DNA of 6,359 bases from Candidatus Babelota bacterium. Lineage in GTDB: Bacteria; Dependentiae; Babeliae; Babeliales; JABCYS01. The DNA is taken from the NCBI GenBank assembly GCA_013290085.1, contig JABCYS010000055.1, positions 1-6,359 on the forward strand. The letters are read 5' to 3'. The notes beneath the pieces are model-generated. The model searched no databases and was not told where the DNA came from. It saw only the letters and a program-made list of their open reading frames with translations. The translations under genes were made by a program, and so were the position numbers. Below are positions 1 through 5,519 of the stretch, piece after piece; the stretch's first letter is position 1, and every line of letters begins with the position of its first letter.

Positions 1-692
<692 letters not shown>

Positions 693-762
693 GAAAATTG
701 AACTGGGATATAATTGCAGGCTTTGTAGGCGAAACTTTAAAAATTTTTATAAGTTTCTTGTG

Positions 763-774
763 TATTTCAAAGAT
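763..774 (-). promoter_or_regulatory. boxA-like antitermination site in the rRNA leader
   Basis: The minus-strand leader contains ATCTTTGAAATA about 30 nt after the predicted transcription start. It resembles the boxA of bacterial rRNA leaders, whose TCTTTGAAAA-type core is known from Bacillus. BoxA recruits NusB-S10 so that polymerase resists Rho while transcribing rRNA. The position between promoter and 16S fits. The match is short, so the call rests on motif plus location. Confidence 0.5.
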
Positions 775-812
775 TGTTTATTTTGTCGTTTTCTTCCGAA
801 AAGACTCATGTA

Positions 813-840
813 ATTATACAAATAATACCTAAAGCGTCAA
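813..840 (-). promoter_or_regulatory. Strong sigma-70 type promoter of the 16S rRNA gene
   Basis: On the minus strand a -35 box TTGACG (835-840) is followed after 16 bases by a perfect -10 box TATAAT (813-818). Transcription should start near 806, giving a leader of about 115 nt before the 16S 5' end. Upstream of the -35 box (841 to about 870) the DNA is almost pure A+T with A- and T-runs, like an UP element. The rest of the stretch back to the gmk stop (about 871-971) shows no gene and no convincing intrinsic terminator for gmk, only a weak AT-rich 6-bp stem. Confidence 0.8.
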
Positions 841-971
841 CAAAACTTTTAATCTTTATTTTAAAAACATAATTTCTTTAAAAATATCTCTCGTTTTTTG
901 TAGAAATTAAGCCGATTTCTCCATCAAAAACCGCACCAATTCCCTGATCAGAAGGCACTTATCACCGTTAC

Positions 972-1553
972 TCAGCTTTTAAACGCGGCGAGAATTATTT
1001 CTTCGAGCCTTTGCACCGCGCTGTCAAAAATATCATTACAAACATGGTAATGGTATGCCTTTTTTTCTCGTTCTTCTTCTATTTCTTGATGCGCTCTTTG
1101 CACTCGTCTTTGAATCTGCTCTCGCGTCTCTGTGCCTCGGCGCACCAATCTGTGCTCGAGCACGGCACTATCAGATACCTCTATCCATACTAAAATGGCA
1201 TGAGGGATTTGGCTCAGTATCTGAAAGGCCCCCACACGATCTATGACCAGTATGCCCGACTGCCCGCTTTCAAGGTCTTTTATAATAGATTTTTGAGTCC
1301 CATAGTAATGGCCCAAGCCATTGGACCATTCTATGAAAAACCCTTCCTCAATTTTTTGGACGAACTCTTGGGTAGAAAGGTAATTGTAGTCCCTTCCTGC
1401 CTCTTCACCCTGGCGAGGAGCTCGTGAGGTATAGGTAATTATCCGCTGCAAGTCATGGCTTACCCCCAATTTCTTGAGCACCGCCTCAACCAGCGTTGTT
1501 TTTCCAGCCCCAGACGGAGCCGAGACTACAAAAAGTCTTCCTGAATGTTTCAT
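972..1553 (-). CDS. gmk: Guanylate kinase
   Basis: This cytoplasmic P-loop kinase converts GMP (or dGMP) and ATP to GDP and ADP, feeding nucleotide and (p)ppGpp pools. It has 193 residues, slightly shorter than E. coli Gmk (207). The P-loop SAPSGAGKTT lies at residues 11-20. The GMP-binding segment has TSRAPRQGE (42-50), the EW of the FFIEW block (72-76) and the signature HYYGT (82-86). The lid arginines lie around 135-150, and the conserved VCNDIFD block is at 171-177. In the IDxxGA stretch (104-109) the usual Q is V, a mild deviation outside the P-loop. The ATG at 1553 places the P-loop at the usual distance from the N-terminus. No clear Shine-Dalgarno sequence precedes it. The gene ends in TGA and is followed after 132 bases by the rRNA promoter. 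It is divergent from prfB. Confidence 0.96.
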   Translation of the reverse strand: MKHSGRLFVVSAPSGAGKTTLVEAVLKKLGVSHDLQRIITYTSRAPRQGEEAGRDYNYLSTQEFVQKIEEGFFIEWSNGLGHYYGTQKSIIKDLESGQSGILVIDRVGAFQILSQIPHAILVWIEVSDSAVLEHRLVRRGTETREQIQRRVQRAHQEIEEEREKKAYHYHVCNDIFDSAVQRLEEIILAAFKS

Positions 1554-1586
1554 GTGATATTTTTACTACTAATAAGAATTGACGAC

Positions 1587-1614
1587 CTTATAATAATGTT
1601 ATCACGGCAAAAAA
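1587..1614 (-). promoter_or_regulatory. Possible gmk promoter
   Basis: On the minus strand TATAAG (1587-1592) lies 16 bases downstream of a T-run (1609-1614) that could serve as a poor -35 box. Transcription would start near 1580, about 27 nt before the gmk ATG. The -10 box is acceptable and the -35 box weak, so gmk could also be transcribed from elsewhere. Confidence 0.25.
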
Positions 1615-1750
1615 AGCTCGCAACCGCCGGTACCCCAGCCCCTATATTCTGCAACCGCCACTTTGGAATCACCAAATTGAGATCAAACTGCCCCCCAAAA
1701 ATGCCTTATCCTCAGCAAAAACCACCCTTCCTGGCCAACCGGGCCGTACC

Positions 1751-1759
1751 TGCTATACT
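1751..1759 (+). promoter_or_regulatory. Extended -10 promoter likely driving prfB
   Basis: TGCTATACT is an extended -10 element (TG, one base, then a TATAAT-like hexamer at 1754-1759). No good -35 box lies 16-18 bases upstream, which is normal for extended -10 promoters. Transcription would start near 1766, leaving a leader of about 60 nt before prfB. The rest of the divergent spacer (1554-1750) is unusually C-rich on the plus strand, carries a direct repeat GCAACCGCC at 1620 and 1651, and has no convincing gene. Confidence 0.45.
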
Positions 1760-1798
1760 GGCTCTATTGATAAAAAGTTGAATCTAAACTTCTTACCT

Positions 1799-1817
1799 GG
1801 CTGAATTAGCCCTTTTT
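1799..1817 (+). promoter_or_regulatory. Short hairpin plus T5 in the prfB leader (attenuator-like)
   Basis: GGCT (1799-1802) can pair with AGCC (1808-1811) around a 5-base interval (a further G-T pair is possible), and T5 follows at 1813-1817. The arrangement resembles a very short intrinsic terminator, placed 10 bases before the prfB start and after the likely promoter. A four- to five-pair stem is weak, so this may be chance. Confidence 0.2.
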
Positions 1818-1826
1818 AGAAAAACC

Positions 1827-2909
1827 ATGCTTTTTGATGACCTAAAAGAACAGCTCAAGCACATAGAGCCTGACTTGAGCGCCATAACCACCTATATTCA
1901 GAACACCAAACTTGAAGAAGAGTTCCAGCAACTCTCCGCCCAAAGCGAGCACGAGGATTTCTGGAAAAATCCACAACAAAAAGAGATTTTACAGTCTTTG
2001 CAGCGAGTAAAAACCCTCCGGGAGAACTATCTGGCCATCGCCAGCTCATTTAAAGAGCTCGGGGAACTTTTAGACCTTTTTTGCACCGATGAGCAAGAAC
2101 TCCAAAAAATAGCCTCAGACATAAAAGAACTTACGCATCGCGTAGCAACATTCAAAATCAATCTGCTTCTCAGCGACCCACAAGATAGTGCCAATTGCTT
2201 CCTTAATATAAACTCTGGCGCTGGTGGAACTGAGTCACAAGATTGGGCTTCGATGCTGTTGCGCATGTATGTCCGCTTTTGTGAGGAGAATAAGTTCAAT
2301 GCCCAGATCATTGATTATCAGCCTGGTGAGCAAGCAGGCATAAAATCTGCAACCTTATTTATACGCGGCAAAAATGCCTATGGTCTTCTCAAGAGTGAAC
2401 ATGGCATCCATCGCTTGGTCCGCATCTCACCCTTTGACGCCAACAAGCGTCGTCATACTTCCTTTGCCGGCGTCTACGTTACCCCTGAGGTTCCTGATGT
2501 TGAAATCACCATCGATCCGGGTGATTTGAGAATTGATACGTATCGTGCTGGTGGTGCCGGTGGCCAACATGTGAACAAAACAGAATCGGCAGTACGCATT
2601 ACACACTTACCAAGCGGCATCGTTGTGCAGTGTCAAAACGAACGCTCACAACATCAGAACAAAGAAATTGCTATGAAAATGCTCATGGCAAAATTGGTAC
2701 AAAAACAAAAAGAAGAAAAACTTGCGCAGGCATCATCGGTTGAAAAAAAGAAAATAGAATGGGGATCTCAAATTCGTTCGTATGTTTTGCATCCGTATAA
2801 AATGGTAAAGGATCATCGTACCGATTTAGAATATCATCAGCCCGATTTAGTTCTCGATGGGGCTCTCATGCCATTTATTGAAGCCTATCTCATCTGGCAA
2901 GGAAAATAA
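1827..2909 (+). CDS. prfB: Peptide chain release factor 2 (RF2)
   Basis: RF2 enters the ribosomal A site at UGA or UAA and triggers release of the finished peptide. The protein has 360 residues, close to E. coli (365). An N-terminal helical domain (about 1-115) precedes the core GAGGTESQDWASM (131-143). The codon-recognition tripeptide SPF at 201-203 identifies RF2 rather than RF1, which has PxT. The catalytic GGQ is at 245-247 within AGGAGGQHVN; its Gln is normally methylated by PrmC. The C-terminal WGSQIRSYV (312-320) is also typical. The reading frame is continuous from the ATG, with Trp46 matching E. coli Trp47, so the programmed +1 frameshift found in most bacterial prfB genes is absent. 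No ATG, GTG or TTG lies between the upstream in-frame TAA and 1827, which fixes the start. No clear Shine-Dalgarno is present. The gene converges on the next one with a 29-base gap lacking a hairpin. Confidence 0.97.
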   Translation: MLFDDLKEQLKHIEPDLSAITTYIQNTKLEEEFQQLSAQSEHEDFWKNPQQKEILQSLQRVKTLRENYLAIASSFKELGELLDLFCTDEQELQKIASDIKELTHRVATFKINLLLSDPQDSANCFLNINSGAGGTESQDWASMLLRMYVRFCEENKFNAQIIDYQPGEQAGIKSATLFIRGKNAYGLLKSEHGIHRLVRISPFDANKRRHTSFAGVYVTPEVPDVEITIDPGDLRIDTYRAGGAGGQHVNKTESAVRITHLPSGIVVQCQNERSQHQNKEIAMKMLMAKLVQKQKEEKLAQASSVEKKKIEWGSQIRSYVLHPYKMVKDHRTDLEYHQPDLVLDGALMPFIEAYLIWQGK

Positions 2910-2938
2910 AAATTCAAAGATTTTGTAGTTGTTAAGAT

Positions 2939-4975
2939 TTAGTTTTTGCTCTCAAGAGAAAATAAGCGTGGACAACATGGCAAACAAAAGGCCATAGTGA
3001 GCTGATTACCCTGAGCACCTCCACTAATAGCTTGGGCAATGCCTCCAGCCTCGTCTTTTGATAGTGCTAGTAACGGCACACTTTGAACTAATTCAGATAA
3101 TGGCTGTTCATATTCTGTAAGAAGTCTGTTTTCTATAGTTACTTCAGGTTGCTTTTGGAGTTCCTCTGCTTTTTTTACTACCTCTTCTCTTGGATTTTTT
3201 ATTGCTTCTTGCTCTTGTTTTGTACTATCAAATTCTTTTTTTGATAATTCGATGTTTGTTGCATTTATATGACAACCACTGAGCTGAGTAACTTGAGCTC
3301 CTCCATTAGTAGCTTGGGTAGTGCCTCCAGCCTCGTCTTTTGATAGTGCTGGTAACAGCACACTTTGAACTAATTCAGATGATGGCTGTTCATATCCTGT
3401 AAGAAGCTTGTTTTCTGTAGTTACCTCAGGTTGCTTTTGGGCTTCCTCTGCTTTTTTTCCTACCTCTTCTGTTGGATTTTTTATTGCTTCTTGCTCTGGT
3501 TGGGCACTATCAAATTCTTTTTTTGACGGTTCGATGTTTATTGAATTTATGTGGTCTAACAATTTTGAAAATTCGTCGCCTGCAATATTACCATTAATGC
3601 CTATGGTGAATTCATTTTTCCTATAAAATAATTTCATATTTTTAATTTGAGGAGATAGCTCAGTTAATTTTTTAAAAAATGCATCGCGGAATTTGCGAGA
3701 TACGCCTTGGTCAAAAGAGATTCTAACACAGCCATTACTAACCCCTTGCGTCAATTTAACGAGGTGGGCTCGGGGGTGATTTAATTCTTGAATTGGTTTT
3801 TCTTCACATTTTTCTGCTACTTCTTCTTGGGCGCATTTATTCTCAATTTCTTCTTGTTGCATACTGAGCATATTTTTTTCTTGAGGTTCGATTTCTGCCT
3901 GGTGTTTTTTTATGGCTTCTTGCGCTTGTTCATTACGTTCATTTTGTAGAGGTAACAATTCTGCCGGGGCGCTTCTCACGCTTTCCTGTTCTCCTATCAA
4001 TTTTTTTTCTTCATGCATCTCTCTTTGCCCTTGGCGCTCTTCTTCGGCATACCTCTCATGTTCTTGATACTCACGCCCCCTGCTGAGCGACAGAGGAATT
4101 GAGGCAGATGGAGTACTAAGTAGTTGTTCATATGCATTGGTTAAGACTTCAACTACCTCTGGTGCTATTGGATTGGGATTTTTATCGGGAAGCCATTTAA
4201 GCGCAAGTTCTTTATAGCTTTGTTTTATCATTGTTTCGGATGCACCAGGTTGTATACCTAAAACTTGATAGGTAGAGGTGCTTGTTGGAATATTGAGAGC
4301 TCTTGCTACAGCGTCGGGGATTATAATGTATTGCTGTTGTTTTAATAACTCTTCTTGCAGGCGCGCTTGTTCAACCGCTTCTCGACATTTTTTTCGAGCG
4401 TATGCTTGTTTTTGGGGTTTTATTTCTGGGACTTCCAGTAATCCTAGTAAGATGCGATTAAAGCCTAGCGATTGTAGATCTGCCAGTAAGCGCAAAGATG
4501 TAGGAGTACCTATTGATAGTAGATAAAGCGTAATATCATCAGAATATGTTACTTCAATATCGGTTTCATTATGTAACAGTCTCATATAATCAGCCAGATC
4601 AGATTCAAGATCATGCTTACGCCTCATCGGTGATTCTAAGCCACTTCTTCTAAGACCACCGTATTCCATCGTGCCAGTAAATCTGCTCATACTCGATGGG
4701 GTAATTTGTTGTTCAAAATCACTGATAGCTTTTTGTCTATGCTCTGTAAAGGTTGGCCAGCCATACCTTTTAAAAATGCGATGCCTTAATTCTTCGCATT
4801 GCACTACCAATTCATTATATTCTTGTTGATTTATATCTAAGGTAAGAGGCGTTGAAAAATATTTTCTGGTGGTAGGATCATATTGAAGTGTAGTATGCGT
4901 AAAGGTAACCACTCCTACCAGGAGAAATAATAGGTGCAGCAGCTTCTTTTTCACACTAGCTCCCATTGGTTCCAC
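2939..4975 (-). CDS. Exported protein with degenerate J-domain (LPD in place of HPD), coiled coil and duplicated C-terminal module
   Basis: The 678-residue protein starts with a basic stretch (K9-K11) and a hydrophobic segment (about 12-25). No clean signal peptidase site follows, so it may be exported or membrane-anchored. A J-domain-like region spans about 235-287, with YQVLGIQPGAS, IKQSYKELALKW and NAYEQLL matching helices I-III of DnaJ. The HPD tripeptide that stimulates Hsp70 ATPase reads L262-P263-D264. Residues 300-395 are rich in E, Q, K and R and probably form a long helix or coiled coil. Residues 404-480 look globular. A 91-residue module then occurs twice (475-565 and 569-659, period 94). 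The C-terminus has a Cys cluster (664, 667, 668). The ATG at 4975 has GGAAG six bases upstream. GTG codon 8, preceded by GGGAG at five bases and followed by three lysines, is a serious alternative start. The cellular role is unknown. J-like proteins without His are not expected to activate DnaK, and an extracytoplasmic location would fit that. Confidence 0.85.
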   Translation of the reverse strand: MEPMGASVKKKLLHLLFLLVGVVTFTHTTLQYDPTTRKYFSTPLTLDINQQEYNELVVQCEELRHRIFKRYGWPTFTEHRQKAISDFEQQITPSSMSRFTGTMEYGGLRRSGLESPMRRKHDLESDLADYMRLLHNETDIEVTYSDDITLYLLSIGTPTSLRLLADLQSLGFNRILLGLLEVPEIKPQKQAYARKKCREAVEQARLQEELLKQQQYIIIPDAVARALNIPTSTSTYQVLGIQPGASETMIKQSYKELALKWLPDKNPNPIAPEVVEVLTNAYEQLLSTPSASIPLSLSRGREYQEHERYAEEERQGQREMHEEKKLIGEQESVRSAPAELLPLQNERNEQAQEAIKKHQAEIEPQEKNMLSMQQEEIENKCAQEEVAEKCEEKPIQELNHPRAHLVKLTQGVSNGCVRISFDQGVSRKFRDAFFKKLTELSPQIKNMKLFYRKNEFTIGINGNIAGDEFSKLLDHINSINIEPSKKEFDSAQPEQEAIKNPTEEVGKKAEEAQKQPEVTTENKLLTGYEQPSSELVQSVLLPALSKDEAGGTTQATNGGAQVTQLSGCHINATNIELSKKEFDSTKQEQEAIKNPREEVVKKAEELQKQPEVTIENRLLTEYEQPLSELVQSVPLLALSKDEAGGIAQAISGGAQGNQLTMAFCLPCCPRLFSLESKN
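2999..3553 (-). repeat. Tandem duplication, two 273-bp copies with a 282-bp period inside the J-like gene
   Basis: Copy 1 (3281-3553, residues 475-565) and copy 2 (2999-3271, residues 569-659) align without indels and are separated by 9 bp. By hand count they differ at about 30 nucleotide positions (about 89 % identity) and at about 21 of 91 residues (about 77 % identity). Each encodes KKEFDS, QEAIKNP, KQPEVT, SELVQSV and ALSKDEAGG. The in-frame, indel-free arrangement shows that a 94-codon unit was duplicated and kept coding. Confidence 0.95.
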
Positions 4976-5004
4976 ATAACATACTTCCGTCTCACTTCCA
5001 TTTA

Positions 5005-5034
5005 ATAATATTCTATTTGAAAAATATTTAGCAA
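5005..5034 (-). promoter_or_regulatory. Likely promoter of the J-like gene
   Basis: On the minus strand TTGCTA (5029-5034) and TATTAT (5005-5010) are separated by 18 bases. Transcription would start near 4998, about 23 nt upstream of the ATG at 4975. The GGAAG ribosome-binding sequence lies in this short leader. Confidence 0.5.
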
Positions 5035-5177
5035 GATTTGTTTTTTGAATCTCCTATAAAATTGTATTTTTAAAATTAAATTTCTTATCGTTTTGCCAAA
5101 GTTTTATGTTAAGTCCATTTTTCATCTAAAAAAATAATGCTGTTGTAATCGCCCTGAAGTACCAACAGGAGAGGAAT

Positions 5178-5312
5178 GTGTGTGCAATGATTATGTACAC
5201 ATGCATCTCTGATGCTACACAACATTTTCCAGACTCTCTGATGAAAATTCTGCATGCCTTGTTAGAGAAAGAGTTCGAAATTATGTTAGAAATCAAGAAA
5301 GAGCGCCCATAA
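5178..5312 (+). CDS. Doubtful small ORF (44 aa) or gene remnant
   Basis: A GTG at 5178 follows AGGAG (5167-5171) by six bases, the best ribosome-binding site in the spacer. The 44-residue product is protein-like, with a C-terminal amphipathic and charged stretch (LMKILHALLEKEFE, then EIKKERP) and a TAA at 5310-5312. An in-frame ATG at 5187 is an alternative start. The frame is open upstream to a TAA at 5127-5129, and after the stop stays open again for about 41 codons to a TAA near 5438. This looks like either a small gene or a decayed longer one with in-frame stops. I do not recognise a family. Confidence 0.25.
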   Translation: MCAMIMYTCISDATQHFPDSLMKILHALLEKEFEIMLEIKKERP

Positions 5313-5417
5313 AAGGGGACGCCAGTAAAAAAATACGACACTTCTGTTGCGAAGATTTATACGGCTACAAAACAAATTGCTTTCTTTCTCTTCGCACTAC
5401 AATCAGATTGCTTGCTT

Positions 5418-5436
5418 TTTGCGCAAACCAATTGGT
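5418..5436. repeat. Two adjoining perfect palindromes (possible operator)
   Basis: TTTGCGCAAA (5418-5427) and ACCAATTGGT (5427-5436) are perfect 10-bp palindromes sharing one base. They lie about 85-100 bp upstream of the exported-protein start at 5520, where a regulator could bind. TTGGT also pairs with ACCAA a few bases downstream. No regulator is known, and chance is possible in AT-rich DNA. Confidence 0.3.
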
Positions 5437-5492
5437 AATACATTAACAACCAAAAGTTTCGTAAGTAATCTTGAACATTAATAAAAAATAAA

Positions 5493-5519
5493 AACAACAG
5501 TAAAAAAAGGCCTGTTGTT
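5493..5519 (+). promoter_or_regulatory. Hairpin abutting the start codon, with the ribosome-binding sequence in its loop
   Basis: AACAACAG (5493-5500) pairs perfectly with CTGTTGTT (5512-5519) around an 11-base loop, TAAAAAAAGGC. The purine-rich AAAAAGG in the loop is the only Shine-Dalgarno-like sequence for the ATG at 5520, which begins on the base right after the stem. The stem has three G-C/C-G pairs out of eight, so stability is modest. Confidence 0.5.

Larger units (their letters stand above)
4976..5519. other. 544-bp AT-rich spacer between two divergent exported-protein genes
   Basis: No confident gene lies here. The left end holds the J-like gene promoter. The middle holds a doubtful small ORF with a good Shine-Dalgarno sequence and a further open stretch after its stop. 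An inverted repeat of 8 bp (TGCGAAGA at 5348-5355 with TCTTCGCA at 5389-5396) and two adjoining palindromes (5418-5436) follow. A hairpin adjoins the next start codon. Minus-strand open frames here look like shadows: their composition is unlike protein and no ribosome-binding site was seen. No tRNA-like sequence was found. For the rightward gene I see only weak promoter options, such as TTAACA then TAATCT (about 5442-5470). Confidence 0.6.

Noticed and set aside
901..930. Stem AGAAAT/ATTTCT after gmk as a terminator
   Set aside because: A six-pair A+T-rich stem followed by A-rich rather than T-rich sequence on the minus strand does not fit an intrinsic terminator.
905..971. Short open stretch right after the gmk stop (minus), ending in an amphipathic stretch LVRFLMEK
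   Set aside because: Only about 23 codons, no ATG or good start near its beginning, and no match to rpoZ, which often follows gmk elsewhere.
1579..1594. TTGACG followed by TATAAT on the plus strand
   Set aside because: Only four bases separate the two boxes, so they cannot work together as a sigma-70 promoter.
1545..1781. Plus-strand open frame of 78 codons across the gmk/prfB spacer
   Set aside because: It starts inside the gmk 5' end, has no ribosome-binding site, and its composition is not protein-like. The region is better explained as divergent promoters.
2910..2938. Possible bidirectional terminator between the convergent prfB and J-like genes
   Set aside because: The repeated AAGATT elements are direct, not inverted, so no hairpin forms.
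5126..5341. Minus-strand open frame of 71 codons in the right spacer
   Set aside because: Rich in Phe, Ser and Cys as expected from the complement of purine-rich DNA, with no ribosome-binding site. The opposite strand reads more like protein.
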